From: Gammaproteobacteria bacterium UBA2675
GTDB taxonomy: Bacteria; Pseudomonadota; Gammaproteobacteria; Pseudomonadales; Pseudohongiellaceae
Assembly: GCA_002354805.1 (NCBI GenBank)
Contig: DEMH01000009.1
Coordinates: 1,114,311 to 1,178,310, forward strand
Reading direction: 5' to 3'
Length of the DNA: 64,000 bases
Shown here: one piece after another, positions 1 through 8,297 of the stretch
Position numbering within the stretch: position 1 is the stretch's first letter
Layout: every line of letters begins with the position of its first letter
The notes under the pieces: generated by a model
Database searches by the model: none
What the model saw: the letters and a program-made list of their open reading frames with translations, nothing else
Told to the model about the DNA's origin: nothing
Translations under genes and position numbers: made by a program

Positions 1-1929
1 CCGCCTGACACCGACACTGGCCAGTGTGTCCAAAGCAGCGCGGTACTGGACTCGATAATGGTCAGAGGCCGGGGACCAGGCAGGACATTGAGCACGCCAT
101 AGACGCACCAGCCACGCCAGGATGATCAGTGTTGCGGCGGCAACGAGAAGGGCTGTCAGCAGTTGTCTGAATGATGGCAGTTCGCTGGTTTGGGACTGCT
201 GCTCCAGGAATCCCCGGAAGCTGGCATCATCACGCAGCATGTCAGCCAGCATCTGCTGCAGTGAATCCTGAGGCTCTGAGGACATATCTACCAGCGTTCG
301 CGAGGGGGTTGGGTCGACGATTACCCAGCCCAGGCCATCCAGGTAAATCTCCGGCCAGGCGTGGCCGTGAATAGCCTGGATAAGCAATGCAGAACCGCCG
401 GCACGGTTGTCTGCCGGGACTGAGTAGCCTATGCCCACCCGCGCAGGAATACCGAGGCTGCGATACATGTAGGTGGCTGCGTAGGCAAAATGGACGCAGT
501 AACCGGTGACATCGCCAAACAGGAAGGATGCCGCCGGGTCGGTGGCGTAGGCGTGCTGGTTTTCCAGACTGTAGATACCGTTGTCATCCAGCCACGCCTT
601 GACGGCGAGCGCCTTGGCATAGGGGTCATCCTCGAAACCCTCGCGCATATTGCTGACCAGATGCTCGGCAAACTCACCGTAGCGAGGGTCGTCCGGCATT
701 GCCAGATACTGTTCCCACTGGGCGACTGTCCAGTCGGGCGACCCGGCACGTCTGCCAATAAGGTCCGGGAACTCAAACTGTGGCACCAGTGATTCAACGG
801 TATAGGTCTGGGTAAAGCGCAGACTGTTGGGGTTGGGCGCTGGTTCAAAGCGCACGGGTGCCTCCAGCCCAAACGGGCTGCGGTGTGGTGTCAGCAGGCC
901 GATGGTTGTGGTGACACTGCGGCGCATGTCCTGCGCGGGGATGTGTTCGGAGACTGATACCTCACTGGCAGGGAACTGTTCAACCAGATCCACGTCCAGG
1001 TCGTCCCGCTCCGCCGTCCACAGCAGCGTGCCATTAAACTCGGAGTAGGCAGACTCACGGAAATAGTAGGCGCCGTTCTCCGGTTCATAGTCATCGCGGA
1101 ACAGCACAATGGCGACGGGCGCTTCCCGGTCATTGGCGTCGTTGTTGCCATCCCGGAACGGGTTTTCGGACTGTGAGCCGCCGCCAGCGCCCTGACCAGT
1201 CAGTCCCAGATCATCGGTCATCTGTGGCGTGGGCATACCAAAGGTCTGCACATACAGCAGCAGGGAAAGACAGACCAGTGCCAGCACCGAGAAATGATAG
1301 GGCAGCCTGCGCTGATTGCCCTCCAGCATCAACAGGACAGTCAGCGTCAGTACAGCCGCGACACCGACACCCATCAGTATGTTGGATGGATCCATGCCGC
1401 GAATCAGTGCAAAGTCACCAATGAAGTAGGGGCGGTCGATCATGCCGCGCTGGTGCGCAGCGAGTGTAATGACAAATGCACAGGTCACAAACAGCAACTC
1501 TGGCACACTGCCCCAGCTATGTCGGCGGGCGTAGAGCCGCAGCAGCAGGCCGACACTTGCGGCCAGCACCAGCCAGAAAAGCAGCTGGCCCAGCTGAAAG
1601 GCTGGCATGGCACCCAGCCATTGTGCGAGAAATGGCTGTCGGGTCAGCAGGTTGGCGACGCTGCTAACGAGCGCAGTGAGAATTACAAGTCCGGCCAATA
1701 GCGCCAGTGACCTGAGCTTGAATACGGCTGTGCCTGTACGGCTGTCAATCCACAGGCAAGCCAGCAGGCAGCCCAGAAAGGCCGCTGTGGAACCGGCCAC
1801 CGTCGTCAGAGGTGTGCTTAACACCCAGCAGGCGCCTGCCAGCACAAAAGCACGCAGCAGCCGGTGAGCGTTGGATACGCGCCTGGCTGAATTATTGCCT
1901 GTCGGGGATGCAGCGGAGTGAGACATCAT
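1..1929 (-). CDS. tgpA: TgpA-type transglutaminase, membrane-anchored (3' end beyond window)
   Basis: The frame stays open from an ATGATG start at 1929 to the left edge, so the C-terminus is missing. The first ~190 residues are a run of hydrophobic helices (DUF3488-like). A periplasmic transglutaminase core follows, with the catalytic triad visible as Cys in GDVTGYCVHF (about residue 477), His in GHAWPEIY (about 523) and Asp in VDPTP (about 538). A further membrane helix lies near residues 590-612, as in TgpA proteins, where a DUF4129 tail normally follows. The start is 12 bases past the DUF58 stop, so the two are probably co-transcribed. The family is linked to envelope protein cross-linking and is essential in Pseudomonas aeruginosa; the substrate here is unknown. 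Identification is firm, biological role inferred. Confidence 0.88.
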   Translation of the reverse strand, partial: MMSHSAASPTGNNSARRVSNAHRLLRAFVLAGACWVLSTPLTTVAGSTAAFLGCLLACLWIDSRTGTAVFKLRSLALLAGLVILTALVSSVANLLTRQPFLAQWLGAMPAFQLGQLLFWLVLAASVGLLLRLYARRHSWGSVPELLFVTCAFVITLAAHQRGMIDRPYFIGDFALIRGMDPSNILMGVGVAAVLTLTVLLMLEGNQRRLPYHFSVLALVCLSLLLYVQTFGMPTPQMTDDLGLTGQGAGGGSQSENPFRDGNNDANDREAPVAIVLFRDDYEPENGAYYFRESAYSEFNGTLLWTAERDDLDVDLVEQFPASEVSVSEHIPAQDMRRSVTTTIGLLTPHRSPFGLEAPVRFEPAPNPNSLRFTQTYTVESLVPQFEFPDLIGRRAGSPDWTVAQWEQYLAMPDDPRYGEFAEHLVSNMREGFEDDPYAKALAVKAWLDDNGIYSLENQHAYATDPAASFLFGDVTGYCVHFAYAATYMYRSLGIPARVGIGYSVPADNRAGGSALLIQAIHGHAWPEIYLDGLGWVIVDPTPSRTLVDMSSEPQDSLQQMLADMLRDDASFRGFLEQQSQTSELPSFRQLLTALLVAAATLIILAWLVRLWRAQCPAWSPASDHYRVQYRAALDTLASVGVRR

Positions 1930-1941
1930 AAGTCCTCGACA

Positions 1942-3273
1942 TTAAACCCTTTTCAGACCCTGGTCAAAAGTCTGACCAGATTGACGATCCACTATCAGCA
2001 CCCGGGCACCAGCGCCCGTCAACTTCGCCGCCAGAGACTGCAGTTCAGTGAGGCCACTGCCATATTGCTGATAATCGGGCTCATACAACAGGCGTTGCCA
2101 CCAGGGCGCTGAGGTCTGTTGGCTGAGGTCGTCTGTCGCCAGCACAACAGTGAAAGGGCCGGTGAATTTTCGCATCGTTGTTGATAAGGCCTGCACCCAG
2201 GCGCCGGTCAATGCGGGCGCGAAGACGATACAGGCCGCCTGATTGCCCGCCTGGCTGTGTAGAAAGTGGTCGAGTGATCCATTGTTTCCTGACTTGTCGC
2301 TGCGCCCTGCGGCCTGCCATGAGCCGCATATAAGTGGCAGCGCTGCATTCGCGGTTCTGGCGACCTCGGGGCTGCCGTCAGCTCCGAAAATCCAGGTATC
2401 ACCCAGTGCGCCATTGGTCACAGCAAAACGCGCCACGCCGGCAGCGGCTTCATCGTTTTCACCAGACAACAGATAGGCCAGCGTTCGGTCGGCCTGAAAC
2501 ATGCTTTTTTCCGGAAGGCGAACATTCAGGTGCCTGTTGCGTGCGTAGACGCGCCACATGATGTCGCGGACAGAGTCACCTGGCGCGTAACGTCGAATGT
2601 CCATACGGTCGCCCTCAGGCTTACCACGCATGTCCGGTATGCCGTCCTCAGAATCCATCGAGCGCAGTAGTGGCAAGTGACGCAGATTGCCGGTGCGGGG
2701 CAGCACCATCAGCGACATCGGCTGTGTCATCCGCCACGAAAAGCGGCACAGACCAAGGACATCGCGTATCGTAAACAGGCGTGTGACCTGCGTGCCCAGA
2801 CAGCGATGCCCCGGCACGATGATCTCCTCCAGTTGTCCCGAATCGGGGTCGAGCTCGACGCGTGTTGTCATGCGACTGGGAGCAACGACCTGCCATTCAA
2901 GCGACATCATGGGCAACCAGCTGTGACCGGATAGCTGCAAAGCGGTTTCGTTGGCATAACCGGCCTCCGCCTGCAGCGCAGGCAATGGCGTATTCATGGT
3001 GGCTGCCAGTCGCCGGCGCAGCAAAAGGCCAGTAACGGTCACCATCACCGCGCTGACCAGCACAATGCTGAGGGCGCATACGGTCAGTGCAAACACCACC
3101 AGGTCCATGCGCTGGTAGCCAAAGCCGCGCAACGCGGCCAGTGATGCGATCAGAATCAGAACACCGGTGGTGGTAATCGGTATGTGCGGCTGCAGGCGTC
3201 GGGTTCGCTGCTGCAACTGGCGCCAGTTGCTGAAAACACCAGGATAGCGCGATGCCAGGTCCATGCGGCTCAT
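1942..3273 (-). CDS. DUF58 domain membrane protein
   Basis: 443 residues if started at the ATG at 3273, which overlaps the upstream TM2 gene stop as ATGA; a longer frame to 3327 exists but lacks this coupling. Two adjacent transmembrane helices lie near residues 35-85. The rest is cytosolic and carries the DUF58 signature region with MDIRRYAPGDSVRDIMWRVY around residues 220-240, which resembles a von Willebrand A-like fold. In many bacteria DUF58 proteins are encoded with a MoxR AAA ATPase and a transglutaminase (MoxR-DUF58-TgpA), acting together on envelope complexes. Here the transglutaminase is directly downstream but no MoxR ATPase is present upstream in the window. Confidence 0.87.
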   Translation of the reverse strand: MSRMDLASRYPGVFSNWRQLQQRTRRLQPHIPITTTGVLILIASLAALRGFGYQRMDLVVFALTVCALSIVLVSAVMVTVTGLLLRRRLAATMNTPLPALQAEAGYANETALQLSGHSWLPMMSLEWQVVAPSRMTTRVELDPDSGQLEEIIVPGHRCLGTQVTRLFTIRDVLGLCRFSWRMTQPMSLMVLPRTGNLRHLPLLRSMDSEDGIPDMRGKPEGDRMDIRRYAPGDSVRDIMWRVYARNRHLNVRLPEKSMFQADRTLAYLLSGENDEAAAGVARFAVTNGALGDTWIFGADGSPEVARTANAALPLICGSWQAAGRSDKSGNNGSLDHFLHSQAGNQAACIVFAPALTGAWVQALSTTMRKFTGPFTVVLATDDLSQQTSAPWWQRLLYEPDYQQYGSGLTELQSLAAKLTGAGARVLIVDRQSGQTFDQGLKRV

Positions 3274-3686
3274 GGCGCAGGCTCCTGTTGAGGTGCCTGG
3301 GGTGCGTGCTGCACCTGCTCGAGACATTGTGCCATGATGCGATTATTGCAGCTGTGCACGAGATGCCTGGCGTTAAGTAACTGTGGTATTTCAATGACGA
3401 CCACTACCATCAATACCATCAGGCCAAAGGCTGATGTCTGCGAGGCATAGACCAGATACAGCCCCCCCAGCGTCAGGCTCAGTGTGATAAGCCCCCGCAG
3501 CCAGCGGCGCAGGTAGAAATGATGGATGCCAGTGGGAAATACCCAGTTCAGTGCCCGGTAGGTAGACGGGCGCTTGAGGTGCCGCTGTTCCAGCAACTGA
3601 TACTGATGTTTGAGCGGCGGTGGGAGGGCGCGCGCGGTTTCACGCAGCTCATGCTCTTCCAGGTTCAATGCTTTTTCCGAAAACAT
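3270..3686 (-). CDS. TM2-domain-like small membrane protein
   Basis: 138 residues. The N-terminal half is soluble and charged. Residues ~50-100 form two or three hydrophobic helices, with an FPTGIHHFYLRRWLRG stretch that matches the TM2 pattern (a G-x-H-x-FYL-G turn leading into a helix). A Gln/Pro-rich tail follows. It overlaps DUF58 by four bases (ATGA) and so belongs to the same operon as DUF58 and TgpA. Function is unknown; TM2 proteins are small envelope proteins of unassigned role. It occupies the place where a MoxR ATPase would often be found. Confidence 0.7.
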   Translation of the reverse strand: MFSEKALNLEEHELRETARALPPPLKHQYQLLEQRHLKRPSTYRALNWVFPTGIHHFYLRRWLRGLITLSLTLGGLYLVYASQTSAFGLMVLMVVVVIEIPQLLNARHLVHSCNNRIMAQCLEQVQHAPQAPQQEPAP

Positions 3687-3730
3687 GCATCGCCTCTTGC
3701 CTTGGCATGGCTACTACGTCTGCAGCAAGA

Positions 3731-5752
3731 TCACTGCTGCGCGACAGAACTGAGTTTATCCTGATTTCGCTGCCAGATTACCACGGCTGCCAGAAGTGCC
3801 GCTCCAACAATATGATGATAAACGGTAAGTGGAGCCCACAACAGCAGCACAGCCGCCACCGCCAGCATTAGTGCCGTTACCGCATTCAGAGGTCGGTCCA
3901 GGCGCCACTGAAGCAAACCGGCGGCAGCATACAGCCCTAAACACGACCAGAAGAAAGTATAAAAACGTTCAGGCCAGGTGCCGGAAATCAGCGGCGAGTA
4001 GGCAAACAGCAGCGGCACCAGGTAGAGTCCCTTGGCGACTTTCCAGGAGGTAATGCCGGTGGCCATGGGTTTGGTACCGGCAATACCCGCGGCGGCAAAT
4101 GCTGCCAGACAGACAGGCGGTGTGACGTTACTGTCCTGGGACAGCCAGAAGATGATCAGGTGGGCACTGAGCAGCATGCCGGTCAGCAGCTCGGGGCTGA
4201 GCAGTTCAGCGCGCAGTAACTGACGCATCTCCAGTGGCATTTCCCGCAGGGCGACCATGGCGTCGCCACCAAACAGGTTCAGTGTCGCAACCACATTGGA
4301 GGGCAGGTCGGGGGCACTGAGTGCTTCCATCATCGCATCGCGGGCAATCAGGTCAAACAGGATAGGGGCCGACAGCGTTGCCAGTACGATATACGAGGCA
4401 GTGACCGGCAGGCCCATGCCCAGCACCAGTGAGGCGATGGCGACCAGCACCAGGCTGATCAGCAGGCTGCCGTCTGCCCATTCCACGATCATCAAAGAAA
4501 ATGCATTGCCCACCCCGGTGGTGGTAACCACATTGATGATCAGCCCAACGGCCACCAGCAGCAGGGCGGTGGAGACCATGGTACGAACACCATCGACGGT
4601 CGCATCGAAAATGCCCTGCCATTTCATTGGGGTTGGTGACAGCCAGGATGCCGCTATCACGGCCAGGATGGCCACGGCAGCTGCCCTGATAGGTGTATAT
4701 CCTGCAATCAGCAGTCCCACCAGGACGCCAAGCGGAATGATGAAGTGCCAGCCGGTACGCAGGACCGTCCATACGCTGTCGTGGTCGCCGATCTTGTCGG
4801 CGAACAGACCCAGGCGCTTGGCCTCAATGCGTACAAAGAACATGACAGTCAGGTAGTACAGCATGGCGGGCAGCACTGACATGGCGATGATGTGCAGGTA
4901 GGGGATCTGCGTGTAACTGGCCATCACAAATGCACCGGCACCCATAATTGGGGGCATCAGGGCGCCACCCGTTGAGGACGCAGCTACCACGCCTGCCGAG
5001 AACTGTGGATCGAATCCCGATCGCTTCATCATCGGAATGGTAATGACGCCGGTGGACACAGTATTGGCGACTGCCGATCCGGAAACCGAACCCATCAGGC
5101 CCGAGCCGATGACGGCAACAAAACCGGCGCCACCGGTAAACCTGCCCGCCAGGCAACGCGCAAAACTTACAATAAAGTCGCCCGCGCCGGATTTCAGCAG
5201 GAAGGAGCCAAACAGGATAAACATGAATACATAGGTCGCCGAGATATTGGCCGTTGTGCCAAACATGCCTTCTTCGCTGAAATAACTGCGGTACAGCACG
5301 GTTTCCAGGCTGAGCCCCGGGAAGGCAAACACGCCACTGATATAGCGGCCCATGAAAAGAATGTAGCTTAATGAGATCATGATCAGCACGGGCATGAACC
5401 AGCCTGTGGTGCGCCGTGTGAACTCAATGGCCAGCAGCACGGCAGTCGCGGTCACCACGTAGTCGCTCAGTATGAACTCGGCTTCGCGGGCATATAGAGC
5501 GTCTTCAAAGAAAATCATGTAGCAGGTGACCAGCACCGCCAGAGCGGCCAACACGACATTGACGGCTCTCAGCCAGAGTGGCGGGGCAGCGTGATCGACT
5601 GTTGCTTCATTGCCAGACAGGGCGCACAGTGCAACAAATCCACCAAAGTGAATGGCCGAGAACCACAATTCCGGGATGGTGGCAAAAACGTTGACGTAAA
5701 CATGGAACAGGGCGAACAGGAAAGCCGCCCATTGCAGCAAAGGTGATTTCAT
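3731..5752 (-). CDS. TRAP transporter permease, fused 4TM/12TM (TAXI type)
   Basis: 673 residues, almost entirely hydrophobic helices. The N-terminal ~170 residues correspond to the small DctQ-like subunit and the remainder to the large DctM-like subunit, fused as is usual for TAXI-type TRAP systems. A glycine/serine-rich stretch (GLMGSVSGSAVANTVSTG) near residues 215-235 is typical of the large-subunit transport core. It overlaps the gene for the TAXI binding lipoprotein by ATGA (5749-5752), so the pair forms a complete sodium- or proton-driven importer in the inner membrane. The substrate cannot be read from sequence; TAXI systems often import dicarboxylates or amino acids. Confidence 0.93.
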   Translation of the reverse strand: MKSPLLQWAAFLFALFHVYVNVFATIPELWFSAIHFGGFVALCALSGNEATVDHAAPPLWLRAVNVVLAALAVLVTCYMIFFEDALYAREAEFILSDYVVTATAVLLAIEFTRRTTGWFMPVLIMISLSYILFMGRYISGVFAFPGLSLETVLYRSYFSEEGMFGTTANISATYVFMFILFGSFLLKSGAGDFIVSFARCLAGRFTGGAGFVAVIGSGLMGSVSGSAVANTVSTGVITIPMMKRSGFDPQFSAGVVAASSTGGALMPPIMGAGAFVMASYTQIPYLHIIAMSVLPAMLYYLTVMFFVRIEAKRLGLFADKIGDHDSVWTVLRTGWHFIIPLGVLVGLLIAGYTPIRAAAVAILAVIAASWLSPTPMKWQGIFDATVDGVRTMVSTALLLVAVGLIINVVTTTGVGNAFSLMIVEWADGSLLISLVLVAIASLVLGMGLPVTASYIVLATLSAPILFDLIARDAMMEALSAPDLPSNVVATLNLFGGDAMVALREMPLEMRQLLRAELLSPELLTGMLLSAHLIIFWLSQDSNVTPPVCLAAFAAAGIAGTKPMATGITSWKVAKGLYLVPLLFAYSPLISGTWPERFYTFFWSCLGLYAAAGLLQWRLDRPLNAVTALMLAVAAVLLLWAPLTVYHHIVGAALLAAVVIWQRNQDKLSSVAQQ

Positions 5753-6798
5753 AGGTCATCGATGCCCGCGGGGCGATCTTCTCCTGGCATGATCAGGCGC
5801 TCCGGAATTTCCAGCCCCCGCTCACGGTAATAGCGAATGGCACCGGGATGCAGCGGTGCACCCAGTCCGCGAACGGCACGCTGCAACTGCATATCCCTGG
5901 TGGCGGCGTGTATCTCCTGCAGAGCGCTGAGGTTCTCCCAGATGGTCTTGGTGATGTGATAGACCACCTCTTCAGGTACATCGGATCGCGAGGCAAGCAC
6001 ATTGGGGCTGGCGATGGAACGAACCGGCTCGCTCTGATTCGGATAGGTATCCGCGGGAAACTCGTACCAGTCCCACAGGTCGTAACGGCGATTGATATCG
6101 ATCAGGTCCTGTTCAGTGAAATTGAGGAGTGTGAGCTCATCGCCCATCTGCGCGAAAGCCTGGGTGATCGCGCTGACAGGCGCGCCGGCCGGGACGTTCA
6201 TGCCAACAACATTGCCATCCTGAATAGCGTTGGCCGCACCACCGTAGCCCATCCAGGCGAGTGACATTTTCTCTTCGTAGTTAATACCCAGTGACTCAAG
6301 AATGTATCGACCTGTCTGCTCGGCACCGGAATTGCGCGCGCCCAGCACAAAGCGTTCACCATTAAGGTTGTCCAGGTCGCGGATCGTGCCGGTTTCCACC
6401 AGATCGTTGGTGATGACAAAATGCTCGACGTTTAGCCAGACAGCCGCCACTGATCGCAAGCCGGTCTGGGGGCGACTGATTGGGCCCTCGCCATTCCAGC
6501 CCCAGGCCGCAAATGGACCCTGCAGCAGGGCAAACTGGGCCTGGTTGTCGCGCAGCAGTTTGATATTTTCCAGCGACCCTGCCGAACTGATCGCGGACAG
6601 AGCAATGCCATCCGGTCCCAGCTGGGATTTGGTGATGGTGGCGATGGCGACACCAATGGGGTAGTAGGCCCCGCCGGTGGTTGCCGTCGTCAGGATGTAG
6701 GGACGATTGCCCGCCAGTTCGTCAGAACACGAAGCCAGCGTGAGCAGCCCTGTCAGTATGATTATCAGCCGCATCTTCATGGGCGCTGATATAAGCAT
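5749..6798 (-). CDS. TAXI family TRAP transporter solute-binding lipoprotein
   Basis: 349 residues with a lipoprotein signal (LLTLASC, Cys about residue 24), so probably tethered to the inner membrane on the periplasmic side. The mature region opens with ITTATTGGAYYPIG-like sequence (here LTTATTGGAYYPIGVAIATI), the ligand-binding start typical of TAXI proteins, and continues with a two-lobed periplasmic binding fold. The start at 6798 has AGGAA a few bases upstream; an internal ATG at 6780 is an alternative. It is cotranscribed with and overlaps the fused permease downstream, for which it would deliver ligand. Confidence 0.93.
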   Translation of the reverse strand: MLISAPMKMRLIIILTGLLTLASCSDELAGNRPYILTTATTGGAYYPIGVAIATITKSQLGPDGIALSAISSAGSLENIKLLRDNQAQFALLQGPFAAWGWNGEGPISRPQTGLRSVAAVWLNVEHFVITNDLVETGTIRDLDNLNGERFVLGARNSGAEQTGRYILESLGINYEEKMSLAWMGYGGAANAIQDGNVVGMNVPAGAPVSAITQAFAQMGDELTLLNFTEQDLIDINRRYDLWDWYEFPADTYPNQSEPVRSIASPNVLASRSDVPEEVVYHITKTIWENLSALQEIHAATRDMQLQRAVRGLGAPLHPGAIRYYRERGLEIPERLIMPGEDRPAGIDDL

Positions 6799-6842
6799 AT
6801 TTCCTGAAAAAGCTCAATCAGCGCCGCGATGCAGGGAGCAGA

Positions 6843-7370
6843 TCAGCGTCTGGGGCGCAGCAGATTGCGCATGTCACGCGTATAGGGGACGGCGTAATCG
6901 TAGGAGGCGACGATGACATTGTCAGTTGTACGAATCAGCTTGGCGGTGACAAATACGTTTTCATCGGCCGGTGCATAAGTGCCAACCAGCACAATTGGTG
7001 CGTTGTGCTGATCGCTGATGTCGTTAACTGTCCGTGATAACAGAAACTCGCCTTCATTGCTGTCGATGTAAATATTGTCACGCATCAGGATTTCAACGAA
7101 GGAAAAGCCCTCAATAACAAACTGGGAAACCAGTTGCTGTGAGGCCATCCTGCCGAAAGTCGATGAGGTGCTCAACTCATTCACATCGGCAAAGCTGGCG
7201 GCAATCATGCGACCGTTGGCAGGGAGCTGATCACCCGCCATCATGATCAGATAACGCGCTGCATCATGGTGAGACGAAATAACACGGTTGTTTGAAGTCT
7301 TGATGCCACCGCAGGCAGTCAGTGCCAGCAGCGCGCCAAGCAGAATCAGGCTTGAGAAGCGACGAGTCAT
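6843..7370 (-). CDS. FlgO-family outer membrane lipoprotein
   Basis: 175 residues with a clear lipobox (LLALTAC, Cys 20). The mature part matches the FlgO pattern: a FADVNELSTSSTFGRMASQQ stretch, then GFSFVEILMRDNIYI, GEFLLSRTV, VLVGTYAPADENVFVTAKLI and a terminal VASYDYAVP. In Vibrio, FlgO is an outer-membrane lipoprotein needed for stable flagella, but FlgO-domain proteins also occur outside flagellar loci and no flagellar gene is present here. It lies three bases after another small lipoprotein gene and the two are likely an operon. Family assignment is good; a motility role is not supported by the context. Confidence 0.82.
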   Translation of the reverse strand: MTRRFSSLILLGALLALTACGGIKTSNNRVISSHHDAARYLIMMAGDQLPANGRMIAASFADVNELSTSSTFGRMASQQLVSQFVIEGFSFVEILMRDNIYIDSNEGEFLLSRTVNDISDQHNAPIVLVGTYAPADENVFVTAKLIRTTDNVIVASYDYAVPYTRDMRNLLRPRR

Positions 7371-7373
7371 TGC

Positions 7374-8048
7374 TTATTCACCTCCCTGACTGCTGACAAC
7401 CTGGAACTGACGTCCCTGACCCTGGTAGTTGTGCTGGTCCTGCGCGCTGAAGTAGTAGATACGGGAATCAGCGGCTACTATCCGATTGCCGTCATGCAGG
7501 CGTGAGTTAACGATGACCTCAGTGATGGCGTCGTCAGTGTCGCGCCACAAAGCATTGATGATGTCCAGGCCCAGACCAACGGGAATCAGTGCCAGCTCCT
7601 GCTCGGTCCAGTTGCGTATATTGGCAGCGAACACACCAATAGCGAACGTGGCGGACGCCGTGCCGGGTCGAGGACGCAGCGAGCGTCGATCTTCATGCGT
7701 GACGACCTGGATATCGTAATCAATATGGTGTGAAGCTGACCCGCTGTTCAGTGCAACCTGGACATCATTGGATACCAGCTGGGATATCAGCAAATTGCGA
7801 TAGGCCTGTTCAAATGGGCTGCTGGCCGGGCCAGTGTCCCGAATGGCGACCAGGTGGTTGCTGTCCAGTGCCTGACCAATCATTGTAGCCTCATTGGCCG
7901 CCAGCATGTCCCAGTGCGCCGCCGAACGCATGTAGTTCTGGTCGGTAGCCGGGAAAAGTGTTGCGCGTGGCTGTGGCGTATAGCCACTTTGGCAGGCTGT
8001 CAGCGCTACCAGCAGTGTGGCCAGTGCTATCAGTCGAGATGATCCCAT
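7374..8048 (-). CDS. Putative lipoprotein upstream of the FlgO-family gene
   Basis: 224 residues with a signal peptide ending in a lipobox (LLVALTACQS, Cys 19). The mature part has no signature I recognise. It carries a central hydrophobic stretch (FAIGVFAANIRNW) and an alternating beta-like pattern near YDIQVVTHE and TEVIVNSRLHDG, a bit like the FlgO/curli-assembly fold of its neighbour. Only three bases separate it from the FlgO-family gene, so the two products may act together in the outer membrane. Function unknown. Confidence 0.75.
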   Translation of the reverse strand: MGSSRLIALATLLVALTACQSGYTPQPRATLFPATDQNYMRSAAHWDMLAANEATMIGQALDSNHLVAIRDTGPASSPFEQAYRNLLISQLVSNDVQVALNSGSASHHIDYDIQVVTHEDRRSLRPRPGTASATFAIGVFAANIRNWTEQELALIPVGLGLDIINALWRDTDDAITEVIVNSRLHDGNRIVAADSRIYYFSAQDQHNYQGQGRQFQVVSSQGGE

Positions 8049-8297
8049 GACAGTATCCTTGATGTTAGAAATGGCGTCTATGCAGTCAACTGCTGCAGAT
8101 TATAGCGATATCACCGCCAACCGCGAGCATTCTGTGACAATTTGTACCCTGTATGTTCCCTTGTCCATTATCGGCCACGGCCGGAAATCCCTGAGCATCG
8201 GCATGTATGAATATGCCCCGGCGCCGACATTCTGCGATTCTGCTATGATGGCTGCCTGAATCTAAGGCCTGTCAATTGAGCCACCGAGGGTACTGGT

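Noticed and set aside
429..872. 147-residue frame on the minus strand inside tgpA
   Set aside because: Shadow of the transglutaminase frame. The long open frame from 1929 to the left edge carries the Cys-His-Asp triad.
2243..2476. Short plus-strand frames in the DUF58 gene
   Set aside because: Inside a longer gene with clear family signature on the minus strand.
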